From JANNMJ01 sp031397815 (lineage in GTDB: Bacteria > Bacteroidota > Bacteroidia > Cytophagales > Hymenobacteraceae), in the NCBI GenBank assembly GCA_031397815.1, contig JANNMJ010000162.1, forward strand, positions 1 to 18,956: a stretch of DNA of 18,956 nt, written 5' to 3'. Positions 7,097 through 14,744 of the stretch are shown here, piece after piece. Under the pieces are notes generated by a model. The model ran no database searches and was not told where the DNA came from. It saw only the letters and a list, made by a program, of their open reading frames with translations. Every line of letters begins with the position of its first letter. The stretch's first letter is position 1. Position numbers and translations under genes: made by a program.

Positions 7097-7137
7097 CACA
7101 TCTCCACATCCCCACATCCCCACATCGCCCTCACATC
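7097..7137. repeat. Direct CACATC repeat array between gldA and gldF
   Basis: CACATC occurs at 7097, 7105, 7113, 7121 and 7132. The first four copies have an 8-base period separated by two pyrimidines. It starts 9 bases after the gldA stop and ends 18 bases before the gldF ATG. The same word builds the inverted array upstream of murA. Confidence 0.8.
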
Positions 7138-7154
7138 CTCCCTTTCCCCCCGAA

Positions 7155-7883
7155 ATGTTCTCCATTCTTCAGAAAGAATTCAACGCCTTTTTCAACTCAC
7201 TCATCGCCTACGTGGTGATTGGGGTGTTTCTGGTGTTGCTGGGGCTGTTCGTATGGGTGCTGCCCAGCTCCAACGTCCTCGATTTCGGCTACGCCGATCT
7301 GGGGACGTTCTTCAACATCGCGCCGTTCGTGTTCCTGTTTCTCGTCCCCGCGATTACGATGCGGACGTTTGCCGAGGAGAAGAAGGCCGGTACGATTGAG
7401 CTGCTCCTCACGCGGCCACTGTCTGACTGGCAGCTCATTATGGGGAAATATCTGGCGTGCGTGCTGCTGGCGCTGGTCGCGCTCGTGCCGACGCTGCTCT
7501 ATTACTGGAGCGTCTGGGATTTGGGCGCCCCGCAGGGCAACGTCGATTCGGCGGCGGTGGTGGGGTCTTATATCGGGCTGGCGCTGCTTGCCGCGACGTT
7601 CGCGGCGCTCGGCATTTTCGCGTCCGCCATCACCCGCGACCAAGTGATTGCGTTCATCGTGGCGGCGTTCGGGTGCTACCTGCTGTATGCGGGGTTCGAC
7701 GCGCTGGTGTCGTTGAACGTGTGGGGGCGGGGCGGGTATTTGCTCGCGCAGCTCGGCATTGCCTTCCATTACAGCACCATCGCGAAGGGGCTGATTGACT
7801 CGCGGGATGTGCTTTATTTTCTGTCGATTATCGCTTTGGCGCTCGGGGCTACCCGGCTGGCTTTGGCCACGCGTAACTGGTAA
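7155..7883 (+). CDS. gldF: Gliding motility-associated ABC transporter permease GldF
   Basis: This 242-residue integral membrane protein is the permease partner of GldA. The start MFSILQKEFNAFFNSLIAYVV matches the GldF/ABC-2 family. About six hydrophobic segments are visible, near residues 15-35, 50-70, 100-120, 135-160, 165-185 and 220-238. The conserved ABC-2 coupling stretch FAEEKKAGTIELLLTRPLSDWQLIMGK follows the second segment. It is placed between gldA and gldG, as in other Cytophagales. No residues appear missing. Confidence 0.92.
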   Translation: MFSILQKEFNAFFNSLIAYVVIGVFLVLLGLFVWVLPSSNVLDFGYADLGTFFNIAPFVFLFLVPAITMRTFAEEKKAGTIELLLTRPLSDWQLIMGKYLACVLLALVALVPTLLYYWSVWDLGAPQGNVDSAAVVGSYIGLALLAATFAALGIFASAITRDQVIAFIVAAFGCYLLYAGFDALVSLNVWGRGGYLLAQLGIAFHYSTIAKGLIDSRDVLYFLSIIALALGATRLALATRNW

Positions 7884-7886
7884 AAA

Positions 7887-7932
7887 TCGCAGATTGAGCG
7901 GATTTTTTGATTTCGCTGATTTCTTACGGATT
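7887..7932. repeat. Periodic GATT repeat in the gldF-gldG spacer
   Basis: The 95-bp spacer contains GATT at 7892, 7901, 7909, 7918 and 7929, with spacings of 8 to 11 bases, in the style CGCAGATT...GCGGATT...CGCTGATT...ACGGATT. It is much more AT-rich than the flanking genes. It looks like a short dispersed spacer repeat; its role is unknown. Confidence 0.55.
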
Positions 7933-7978
7933 AGGTTAGAATTGGAATTGAACCCGGCGATTTCGCCGCTGCTACTGA

Positions 7979-9706
7979 ATGGCTGATTCTGCTGCTCCCA
8001 TTACTCCTCCGGCTTCCTCCCCGACGACAACCCGCACGCGGCGCACGCAGGATATCCTGACGTTCGCGGTGTTGGCGGCGGGCGTGGTGTTTCTGAATTT
8101 TCTGGCCGCGCAGTTCTTCTTCCGGCTCGACCTCACCGAAGACAAGCGCTACTCCATCGCCCCGGCGACGAAGGAAGTCCTCAAGAAGCTCGACGATGTG
8201 GTGTACGTTGAGGTTTACCTTGACGGGGATTTGCCGCCCGGCTTCCGGCGCCTGCAAAGCGCCATTCGCGAGACGCTCGAAGAGTTTCGGGTGTACGGCG
8301 GCTCCAACATCGAGTACCGCTTCATCGACCCCGGCACCGGCGCTACATCGGCGCGGAACGAGTTTTATCAGCAGCTCGCCAAGAAAGGGCTGCAACCCAC
8401 CAACCTCCACGACAACGAGAACGGACGGCAGGTCGAGCGCATCATTTTCCCCGGTGCCATCATCCGCTTCAACGATAAAGAAGAACCCGTGCTGCTACTG
8501 AAAGGCAGCCAAGCAGCGTCGCCGGAGATGCGGCTGAATCAGAGCGTCGAGGGCGTTGAGTATGAGCTGGTGGCGGCCATCCGGCGGCTCACGCAGAAGC
8601 GGCGACAGCAAATCGCGTTCATCGAAGGACACGGCGAGCTGCCCGTGCCGCAGGTGGCCGACCTGATGGGCGCCCTGCAACGGTATTACGACGTTGGGCG
8701 CCTGAATCTCACGAACGTTCCGCGCATCGATTCCATCGTCGATGCCATCGTGATTGCCCGCCCGACGCTGCCGTTCCGGCCATCCGACCAATACAAGCTC
8801 GACCAGTTCGTGATGCGCGGCGGACGTGTTTTGCTCTGCATCGATCCGCTGCCCGTCGAGCTGGATTCTATTGGCGAGCAAGGCGTGTTCGCCCTCCCCA
8901 TCAAAACCGACCTCGACGAGCTGCTTTTCCGGTGGGGCGCGCGCGTGAACCCGGACCTGTTGCAGGACGTCGTCGCGCAGAGCATCCCGATGGTGACGGG
9001 CGTCGTCGGGGATAAGCCGCAGACGACGCTGATGACGTGGCGCTTCTTCCCCATCATCAACACGTTCACGAAGCACCCCATCGTCAAAAACCTCGACGTG
9101 GTGAGTGCCCGCTTCGTGTCGAGCATTGATACCGTGGCGGCGCCCGGCATCCGCAAAACGCCGCTGATGCTCACTTCGCGCTATACCCGCATCCTGCCAG
9201 CTCCCGTGCGCGTCAACTTCAACGACGCCCGTCTCGAACCGAATCCGCGTGTTTACAATCGCGGTCCGCAGATGATTGGGGTGCTGCTGGAAGGGCGGTT
9301 CTCGTCGTTCTTTCAAAACCGTATCGTTGCCGGCTCGCCGCTGCTGAAAGACTTTATCCCCGAAGGGAAGCAAGCCACCCGCATCGCCGTTTTCTCCGAC
9401 GGCGACCTCCCGCGCAACGCCATCAACAAGCGCAGCGGGCAGGCCGAAGCCTTGGGTTACGACAAGTTCGTCGGCATTCAGTTCGCGAACCGCGAGCTGC
9501 TCACCAATACCATCGATTACCTCCTCGACCCCGCCAACCTCATCTCGGTGCGGGGGAAAGAAGTGCAGATTCGGCCGCTTGACCGGCCGCGCGTTCAGAG
9601 CGAGCGCACGCGCTGGCAGGTCATCAACACGGTGTTTCCGCTGGCGCTGCTGGCCGGTTTTGGCGTGGTGCGGGCGTGGTGGCGGCGGCGCAAGTTTGAG
9701 CGCTAG
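7979..9706 (+). CDS. gldG: Gliding motility-associated ABC transporter substrate-binding protein GldG
   Basis: GldG is the membrane-anchored extracytoplasmic component of the GldAFG transporter. The 575 residues begin with a proline/threonine-rich cytoplasmic stretch, then a membrane segment at about 26-48 followed by the family motif RLDLTEDKRYSIAPATKEVLKKLDD. A large soluble domain follows, with an EGHGELPVPQV segment near 215. A second membrane segment near the C-terminus (FPLALLAGFGVVRAWW) is followed by RRRKFER. This two-anchor layout is that of GldG and related Gld/auxiliary ABC proteins. The start ATG at 7979 gives the expected N-terminal tail. A hairpin follows the stop directly. Confidence 0.92.
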   Translation: MADSAAPITPPASSPTTTRTRRTQDILTFAVLAAGVVFLNFLAAQFFFRLDLTEDKRYSIAPATKEVLKKLDDVVYVEVYLDGDLPPGFRRLQSAIRETLEEFRVYGGSNIEYRFIDPGTGATSARNEFYQQLAKKGLQPTNLHDNENGRQVERIIFPGAIIRFNDKEEPVLLLKGSQAASPEMRLNQSVEGVEYELVAAIRRLTQKRRQQIAFIEGHGELPVPQVADLMGALQRYYDVGRLNLTNVPRIDSIVDAIVIARPTLPFRPSDQYKLDQFVMRGGRVLLCIDPLPVELDSIGEQGVFALPIKTDLDELLFRWGARVNPDLLQDVVAQSIPMVTGVVGDKPQTTLMTWRFFPIINTFTKHPIVKNLDVVSARFVSSIDTVAAPGIRKTPLMLTSRYTRILPAPVRVNFNDARLEPNPRVYNRGPQMIGVLLEGRFSSFFQNRIVAGSPLLKDFIPEGKQATRIAVFSDGDLPRNAINKRSGQAEALGYDKFVGIQFANRELLTNTIDYLLDPANLISVRGKEVQIRPLDRPRVQSERTRWQVINTVFPLALLAGFGVVRAWWRRRKFER

Positions 9707-9741
9707 GCGGCAGTCGGGCTGACTGCCGCTTCCTTATTTTT
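9707..9741 (+). terminator. Hairpin directly after the gldG stop
   Basis: GCGGCAGTC (9707-9715) and GACTGCCGC (9721-9729) form a perfect 9-bp stem with a 5-base loop, followed by the T-rich TTCCTTATTTTTC. It begins one base after the TAG, so it may reduce readthrough into the DUF4340 gene or protect the gldG 3' end. Confidence 0.55.
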
Positions 9742-9757
9742 CAAGAATCAACTCGGA

Positions 9758-10723
9758 ATGAAATCCAATCAACGCACGCTGCTTCTGGTCGGCGTACTGG
9801 TGCTGCTCGGCTTGGGCACTTGGTGGCTGACGCGCCGCGCCGCCAACGCCGGCTCAACGCTCGATACCACGGTTACCGCCTTCAGCGTCGCCGATACGGC
9901 GGCGGTCGACAAGATTTTCATCGCTAGCCAGAACGGGCAGTCGCACACGTTCAAGCGGGTGGCGCGCAGCTACTGGCGCCTCGACGATAAGTACGACGTG
10001 CAATCGGCGATGATCGGGATGCTTCTCGAAACCATTTCGCGGGTGCGGGTGAAAAGCCCCGTGCCGAAGGCGGCGCGCAACGGCGTTATCCGTACAATTG
10101 CCGCTTCGGGTATTAAAGTCGAAGTCTATCAGCACGAGGAGCTGGTGAAGACCTTCTACGTCGGCGGCGTCACCAGCGACCAGCTTGGGACGTACATGAT
10201 CCTCGACGGCTCGGAGCAGCCGTTCGTGACCCACATTCCCGGCTTTGAAGGCTTCCTCACGACCCGTTTTGTGGTGAAGCCGCGCGATTGGCGCACGAAC
10301 CCCGTGTTCGGTACGCCGATCCAGAATCTGCAAAGCATTGAAGTGACGGCAGAGGGCCAACCCGACCGCACGTTCACCGTGCGGCGTCAGGGGGGGGGCT
10401 TTGTGGTCGATGGCTTACCGCAGGCCGATACGCTGCTGGTGCGGCAGTTTGCGCGGCAGTTTGGCCGCGTTTACGGGCAAAACTTCCTCGATTCAGTGCA
10501 GCAGATTCAGGCCGATACGCTCACGCGCAAAACCCCGCATTACGTCATCACAGTGCGCGGCAAGGGCCGTCCGGAGCGCGTTCGGCTGTGGCAGCCGAAG
10601 GGAAATCTGAACAACATGTTCGCCATCACCGACCGCGATTCCGCCGAGACGATGGTCGTGCAGACGTACGTTTTCAACCAGCTTCTCGCGCACCGCACCG
10701 ACTTTATCCGGAAGGTGCAATAG
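9758..10723 (+). CDS. DUF4340 domain-containing protein
   Basis: This 321-residue protein has one N-terminal membrane anchor (about 7-24, LLLVGVLVLLGLGTWWL) and a long extracytoplasmic DUF4340 region. DUF4340 proteins are commonly encoded beside GldG-like ABC transporter genes, and this one sits 51 bases after gldG, so a role with the transporter is likely but undefined. Recognisable stretches are SYWRLDDKYDVQSAMI and YVGGVTSDQLGTYMILDG. The coding sequence contains a run of nine G at 10390-10398 (reading RQGGGF), a possible slippage site. Confidence 0.85.
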   Translation: MKSNQRTLLLVGVLVLLGLGTWWLTRRAANAGSTLDTTVTAFSVADTAAVDKIFIASQNGQSHTFKRVARSYWRLDDKYDVQSAMIGMLLETISRVRVKSPVPKAARNGVIRTIAASGIKVEVYQHEELVKTFYVGGVTSDQLGTYMILDGSEQPFVTHIPGFEGFLTTRFVVKPRDWRTNPVFGTPIQNLQSIEVTAEGQPDRTFTVRRQGGGFVVDGLPQADTLLVRQFARQFGRVYGQNFLDSVQQIQADTLTRKTPHYVITVRGKGRPERVRLWQPKGNLNNMFAITDRDSAETMVVQTYVFNQLLAHRTDFIRKVQ

Positions 10724-10757
10724 GGTAGGGCTGGCGCCGTAATGCTACCGAAAGCGT

Positions 10758-10779
10758 GACGGCGGCGCGCACCGCCGTC
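10758..10779. terminator. GC-rich hairpin between the DUF4340 gene and dnaN
   Basis: GACGGCGG (10758-10765) pairs with CCGCCGTC (10772-10779) around a 6-base loop. No T-tract follows directly (CTTACCTTTG). It may end the gld operon, and it overlaps the place where a -33 element for dnaN would be. Confidence 0.4.
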
Positions 10780-10781
10780 CT

Positions 10782-10789
10782 TACCTTTG
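10782..10789 (+). promoter_or_regulatory. Candidate -7 element of dnaN
   Basis: TACCTTTG matches the TAnnTTTG consensus exactly and lies 50 bases before the dnaN ATG. The -33 TTTG is not evident because the site is occupied by a GC hairpin. This supports dnaN being transcribed separately from the gld cluster. Confidence 0.55.
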
Positions 10790-10839
10790 TCAGGCCCCTT
10801 TCGTTAGACCCAATCAGAACAGATTCTCCCGCAAACCCA

Positions 10840-11967
10840 ATGAAGTTCATCGTTTCCTCGTCGGCGTTGCTCAAGCAGCTGCAACACATTAACGGCGTGG
10901 TGCCGAGCAATCCGGTGGTGCCGATTCTCGCCAACTTCCTCTTTGAAGTCGCCGAAGGCACGCTCACCATTACCGCCTCCGATTTGGAGACGTCGATGAT
11001 TACGTCGCTGCCGGTCGAGGCGCGTGATAACGGCCGCATCGCCGCGCCCGCCCGCATCCTGATCGATACGCTCAAGAACCTGCCCGATCAGCCCGTCACG
11101 TTTACCATCGACGAGGAGACGTACACCATCGAGATTGCGTCGGCGAACGGCCGTTACCGCCTGTCTGGTGAGAACGCGACCGATTTTCCGCGCGTGCCGG
11201 TCGTGAAGGGCAACGTCTCGCTGGAGCTGCCGAGCACGTCGCTCGCCCGCGCCATCAACAAGACGCTTTTCGCCGCTTCCACCGATGAGCTGCGCCCCGC
11301 GATGACGGGCATCCTGATTCAGCTCACCGGTGATAACCAGCTTACGTTCGTCGCGACCGACGGTCACCGCTTGCTCCGTTACCGCCGGTTCGATGTGAAC
11401 TCCGACAAAACGGCGTCTGTCATCGTGCCACGTAAGGCGTTCAATCTGCTGAAATCGTCGCTACCCGCTGAGGCCACGCCGGTGAAGATGGAGTTCAGCC
11501 AGCAGAACGCGTATTTCGAGTTCGACCAGATGAAAATGGTCTGCCGCCTCATCGACGAGCGGTACCCGGACTACGAGAACGTCATTCCGCAGCGCAATCC
11601 CAACAAGCTCCTCATCGACCGCGCCGACCTGCTCGCGTCGGTGAAGCGCATCCAGATTTACGCGAACAAGACGACCCATCAGGTGCGCCTCCGTTTGGCC
11701 GGTTCCGAGCTGCACGTTTCCGCGGAAGACCTCGACTTCTCGAATGAAGCCAACGAGCGCCTCGCGTGTCAGTACGACGGCGAGGATATGGAAATCGGCT
11801 TCAACGCCCGCTTCCTGACCGAAATGCTCTCGAACCTCGACGCGCCCGAAGTCACCCTCGACCTCAGCACCCCCAACCGCGCCGGCCTGCTGATGCCCGC
11901 CGAGCAGGAGCCGCAGGAGAACATCCTGATGCTCGTGATGCCCGTGATGCTGAATAACTACGTGTAA
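10840..11967 (+). CDS. dnaN: DNA polymerase III beta sliding clamp
   Basis: DnaN forms the dimeric ring that tethers the replicative polymerase to DNA. The product has 375 residues, the usual length, and begins MKFIVSSSALLKQLQHINGV. The frame is open 28 codons further upstream but the promoter-like TACCTTTG falls inside that extension, so the ATG at 10840 was chosen. The three clamp domains are seen as repeats of the fold. Family motifs include LPDQPVTFTIDEE, FVATDGHRL with the preceding GxLI(Q) strand, and the C-terminal ending ILMLVMPVMLNNYV, which forms part of the peptide-binding pocket. dnaN being away from dnaA is common in Bacteroidota. Confidence 0.96.
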   Translation: MKFIVSSSALLKQLQHINGVVPSNPVVPILANFLFEVAEGTLTITASDLETSMITSLPVEARDNGRIAAPARILIDTLKNLPDQPVTFTIDEETYTIEIASANGRYRLSGENATDFPRVPVVKGNVSLELPSTSLARAINKTLFAASTDELRPAMTGILIQLTGDNQLTFVATDGHRLLRYRRFDVNSDKTASVIVPRKAFNLLKSSLPAEATPVKMEFSQQNAYFEFDQMKMVCRLIDERYPDYENVIPQRNPNKLLIDRADLLASVKRIQIYANKTTHQVRLRLAGSELHVSAEDLDFSNEANERLACQYDGEDMEIGFNARFLTEMLSNLDAPEVTLDLSTPNRAGLLMPAEQEPQENILMLVMPVMLNNYV

Positions 11968-12000
11968 AAGGCCATTTGGCTTGACACAAATTGAATATGG

Positions 12001-12039
12001 AAACGGCCCCGACGAGTAATCGTCGGGGCCGTTTTTTTT
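12001..12039 (+). terminator. Strong intrinsic terminator after dnaN
   Basis: A perfect 15-bp stem (12001-12015 with 12020-12034, containing CGGCCCCGACGA / TCGTCGGGGCCG) with a GTAA loop is followed by a run of eight T at 12032-12039. It lies 33 bases after the dnaN stop and between convergent genes. In the opposite direction only three A precede the stem, so it is best for the plus strand. Confidence 0.9.
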
Positions 12040-12062
12040 GATTCGAACGTAGGCCCGTCGCG

Positions 12063-12089
12063 CGGGCGGGCACAAGGCCGCGCCCCTAC
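12063..12089 (+). repeat. Dispersed repeat copy 1, overlapping the EEP1 stop
   Basis: This 27-base unit contains GGGCGGGCACAAGGC and CCCCTAC. The reverse complement of 18876-18902 matches it at 26 of 27 positions. The CTA inside CCCCTAC is the TAG stop codon of the minus-strand EEP gene 1. A diverged copy occupies the same place at the end of EEP gene 2. Confidence 0.8.
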
Positions 12090-13249
12090 TTGGTTAGCAG
12101 CAGGTACACGGGGAAATGGTCGGAATAGCCGCCGAGGTAGCGCTTGCCGCCGTAGGTGCGCAGCGGTTCCCCGGCGAACTTGACTTCCGGCGTCGTGAGG
12201 CGTTCGGGGGCGTAGATGCGGGCTGAACTGGCGCGGTAGTGCAGTCCCGAACCGTTGCAAAGCCCGCTGGACAGCACCATCTGGTCGAAAATATCCGGCC
12301 GACCTCGGTAGAATAGCGTGCCTTTGCCTTGGGCCTGAAGGTCGTAAAAGGCGTTGTGGAGCTGGCCTTTGGGAAGGTTCCGCAGCTCTTTGGACGCGCG
12401 CAGGATAGAGGCGATGGACGAATCGGTGGGCGAATCGTTCAGGTCGCCCATCAGCAGAATGCGGGCTTGCGGATTAGCGCGGAGCTGCTCATCGATGAGG
12501 CGGCGGCTTTGCGCGGCTACGGCAAACCGCCGCTTATCGGATTTTAAGCCGTTACGGCGCGACGGCCAGTGGCAGACGAGAAACGTAATTGGGTCGCCGT
12601 TGAGCTTGCCTTCCACAAGCAGAATGTCGCGGGTGCCCATCGTAGTGTCGGGGAACGTCACGGGCACGGCGCGCTGGTTGGTGACGGTGAAATGGTCGGG
12701 CTTGTAGAGCAGCGCTACATCGATGCCGCGCGGGTCGGGTGAGTCGAAGTGGACGATTTGATACTTGCGGGCGGCAATGGCGGGCTGCGCGACCAAATCG
12801 TCGAGAACGCGCCGGTTCTCGACTTCCGTCATCCCCAAAATATCCGGCCCATCGGCGCCCCCCAGCTCTTTGATGACCGACGCTAAGTTGGTGAGCTTGG
12901 TCTGATAGCGGGTTTCGTCCCATTTCAGAGCCGAGGTAGGTAGGAACGTCTCGTCATCGATTTTGGGGTCGTCGACGGTGTCGTAGAGGTTTTCGATGTT
13001 GTAGAACGCCACCGTGGCGGCCAAAAACTTGTTCGCCTCAGCTTCTTGGTCAGCCAGCGTCGGCGGCTTGGGCTTGGCGGGCGCGGCGGTTTTGGGCGGC
13101 GGCGCCACGGGGACGGGCGTGGCTGCGGCTGCGGTGGGTGGAGTGGCAGCGGCGGCGCCCTGCGGCGCTTTGCTCAGAGTGGTGCAAGCGGGCGCCGCGA
13201 GCAACGCGCAGGCGGCGAATAGGAGGGAGGGTAAGCGTGGAATCGGCAT
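12086..13249 (-). CDS. Secreted/lipoprotein endonuclease/exonuclease/phosphatase family protein 1
   Basis: This 387-residue protein belongs to the EEP (DNase I-like) metal-dependent hydrolase fold; members cut DNA, RNA or phosphoesters, and the substrate here is unknown. A signal sequence ends in a lipobox-like LLAAPAC with Cys22. An Ala/Pro-rich linker (about 28-66) follows. Catalytic motifs are present: FYNIEN (82-87), TEVEN with Glu144, HWPSRR (His227), GDLND (268-272) and SDHFPVY with His378. It is a tandem paralogue of the gene at 13558-14625, with the shared stretch FDSPDPRGIDVALLYK. A possible -7 element TAACTTGG lies at 13304-13311 on the minus strand, 54 bases upstream. Confidence 0.88.
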   Translation of the reverse strand: MPIPRLPSLLFAACALLAAPACTTLSKAPQGAAAATPPTAAAATPVPVAPPPKTAAPAKPKPPTLADQEAEANKFLAATVAFYNIENLYDTVDDPKIDDETFLPTSALKWDETRYQTKLTNLASVIKELGGADGPDILGMTEVENRRVLDDLVAQPAIAARKYQIVHFDSPDPRGIDVALLYKPDHFTVTNQRAVPVTFPDTTMGTRDILLVEGKLNGDPITFLVCHWPSRRNGLKSDKRRFAVAAQSRRLIDEQLRANPQARILLMGDLNDSPTDSSIASILRASKELRNLPKGQLHNAFYDLQAQGKGTLFYRGRPDIFDQMVLSSGLCNGSGLHYRASSARIYAPERLTTPEVKFAGEPLRTYGGKRYLGGYSDHFPVYLLLTK

Positions 13250-13557
13250 TGGACGAAGCGGAAGCTGGTGATGAGAAGAAACGGCAGCAACAGAATGATT
13301 CGGCCAAGTTAGAAGGAGGGCGGCGGCGGTCTATGTTGCCCCAAAATGATGTTTTAAGCATCAAATTGGCCTTTATGGTCTTGCGACCGGACGCCTGATT
13401 AACCATTTCGTAAATGAGTATGATTTGGTTGCCCTCAGGAGCCGGTAACGTACGAAGGCCCGCCGGAACTGAATCCGGCGGGCCTTCGGGGAAAACAGGC
13501 TTGCCTGTGAGGGGCGTCAGCGTGGGTACGAGCGCCAGCACAAGGCACGGGCAGCCC
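13250..13557. other. Spacer between the EEP genes: hairpins, no gene
   Basis: No protein gene is supported in these 308 bases. The middle (about 13330-13430) is AT-richer and contains TTTTAAGCATCAAATTGG. A perfect 15-bp inverted repeat (13453-13467 with 13474-13488, CGAAGGCCCGCCGGA and its complement, 6-base loop) lies downstream of EEP gene 2. It has no T-tract on either strand. A 6-bp hairpin ACAGGC-TT-GCCTGT follows at 13495-13508. Confidence 0.7.
13453..13488 (-). terminator. 15-bp inverted repeat downstream of EEP gene 2
   Basis: The stem is perfect (15 bp) and lies 70 to 105 bases past the EEP2 stop in the direction of transcription. The lack of a T-tract makes intrinsic termination uncertain; it may instead stabilise the 3' end of the message. 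Confidence 0.45.
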
Positions 13558-13561
13558 CTAC
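13533..13561 (+). repeat. Dispersed repeat copy 2 (diverged), overlapping the EEP2 stop
   Basis: The segment contains GCACAAGGC (13538-13546) and GCCCCTAC (13554-13561), the two ends of the unit at 12063-12089, with a few changed or inserted bases between. Its CTA at 13558-13560 is the TAG stop of EEP gene 2. Confidence 0.6.
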
Positions 13562-14625
13562 TTTGTGAGGGTGAGGTAGACGGGGTAATGGTCGGAGAAG
13601 CCGCCGAGGTACTTCTTGCCGCCGTAGGTGCGCAGCGGCTCCCCGGCGTATTTCTCTTCCTGGCTTTGCAGGCGAATCGGCTTGTAGATGTTCGCCGAAC
13701 CGGCTTGGTAGTGCAGCGTGGGGCTGTCGCAGAGGCCCGGCGAGAGAATCATCTGATCGAAAACGTCGCACTTCTGCTTGTAGCAAATCGTGCCGATGCC
13801 ACGGACCTGATAGTCGTAGAACGCGTTGTAGAGCTGGGTAGGCTTGAGGTTCTTGATGTCGTATGTCGCCTTGAGATGACCTACGATGGACGAATCGAGC
13901 GGCGTGTCGTTGAAATCGCCCATCAGCAGGACGCGGGCTTGCGGGTCGGCGGCTTGCAGCTCGTTGACGGTGGCGCGGGCGCGGTCGGCGGCGGCGAGGC
14001 GGCGGGCATCGCTCTTACCGGGGCCACCGCGCCGCGAGGGCCAGTGGTTCACGACAAACGAGATTTTCTCGCCGTTGAGCTGCCCCGTGACGAGCAGGAG
14101 ATCGCGGGTGCCCATCGTGGTGTCGGGCAGCGTGACTACGATGTTTTTGGTGACGCTCGGCGTGAAACGGTCGGTTTTGTAGAGGAGCGCCACGTCGATG
14201 CCGCGCGGGTCGGGCGAGTCGAAATGGATGATTTTATACTTCCGCGAAGCGAGCAGCGGCTGATTCACGAGGTCTTCGAGCACGCGCCGATTCTCGATTT
14301 CCGCCACGCCAATCACATCCGGCCCATTCGGCGAGCCGAGCTGTTCGAGCACCGATGCCATATTGGCGAGCTTGGCGCGGTACCGCGCATCGTCCCATTG
14401 GTAAGCCGAGCCGGGCAGGAAATCCTGATCGTTCGTGTTCGGGTCGTCTTGGGTGTCGAAGAGGTTTTCGAGGTTGTAGAAAGCCACCGTCGCGGTGCGC
14501 GGCCCTGTATCGGGCGGCGCGTTGAACGTCGTGGGTTTAATAGAGGTGCAGGCTACGGCAGTCAGCAGACCGAGACCAAGGGAGAGGCCGAGCGTGGCCG
14601 AAGAGTTCAGGCGAGTTACGCGCAT
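13558..14625 (-). CDS. Secreted/lipoprotein endonuclease/exonuclease/phosphatase family protein 2
   Basis: This EEP-fold protein is closely similar to the gene downstream, by eye over half identical in the catalytic domain. The ATG at 14623-14625 (MRVTRLNSSATLGLSLGLG) gives 355 residues with an export signal ending in LTAVAC, a possible lipoprotein Cys26. Longer starts would add 22 arginine-rich residues without signal character. Motifs: FYNLENLFD (49-57), AEIEN with Glu111, HWPSRR, GDFND and SDHYPVY. It lacks the long Ala/Pro linker of its neighbour. Both proteins are probably exported, so extracellular nuclease or phosphodiesterase activity is likely but the substrate is unknown. Confidence 0.87.
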   Translation of the reverse strand: MRVTRLNSSATLGLSLGLGLLTAVACTSIKPTTFNAPPDTGPRTATVAFYNLENLFDTQDDPNTNDQDFLPGSAYQWDDARYRAKLANMASVLEQLGSPNGPDVIGVAEIENRRVLEDLVNQPLLASRKYKIIHFDSPDPRGIDVALLYKTDRFTPSVTKNIVVTLPDTTMGTRDLLLVTGQLNGEKISFVVNHWPSRRGGPGKSDARRLAAADRARATVNELQAADPQARVLLMGDFNDTPLDSSIVGHLKATYDIKNLKPTQLYNAFYDYQVRGIGTICYKQKCDVFDQMILSPGLCDSPTLHYQAGSANIYKPIRLQSQEEKYAGEPLRTYGGKKYLGGFSDHYPVYLTLTK

Positions 14626-14674
14626 CACGTACTTTTGAAGCGGACGAACAAGAAGGTTCCGGGGCGCCCGGTTC

Positions 14675-14694
14675 CGGTTGCGAAGTTGCAACCG
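14675..14694. promoter_or_regulatory. Inverted repeat in the divergent EEP2-gldC spacer
   Basis: CGGTTGC (14675-14681) and GCAACCG (14688-14694) form a 7-bp inverted repeat with a 6-base centre. It lies between divergent start codons (14625 and 14745), where a regulator could act on both genes. No clear TAnnTTTG was seen in this spacer. Confidence 0.3.
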
Positions 14695-14744
14695 TTCGGC
14701 CTACCGCGCCGTCGCCCGTGGGGTCGGCACACGTTTTTTCCGTT

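Noticed and set aside
5910..7115. 401-codon minus-strand frame across gldA
   Set aside because: It is antisense to an ATPase gene with full Walker motifs; its translation is Arg/Gly-rich and uninformative.
7097..7137. CRISPR-like array
   Set aside because: The units are 6 bases with 2- to 5-base gaps; no 20-40-base repeats or spacers and no cas genes are present.
8495..9373. 292-codon minus-strand frame inside gldG
   Set aside because: It is antisense to a well-supported gene and lacks family features.
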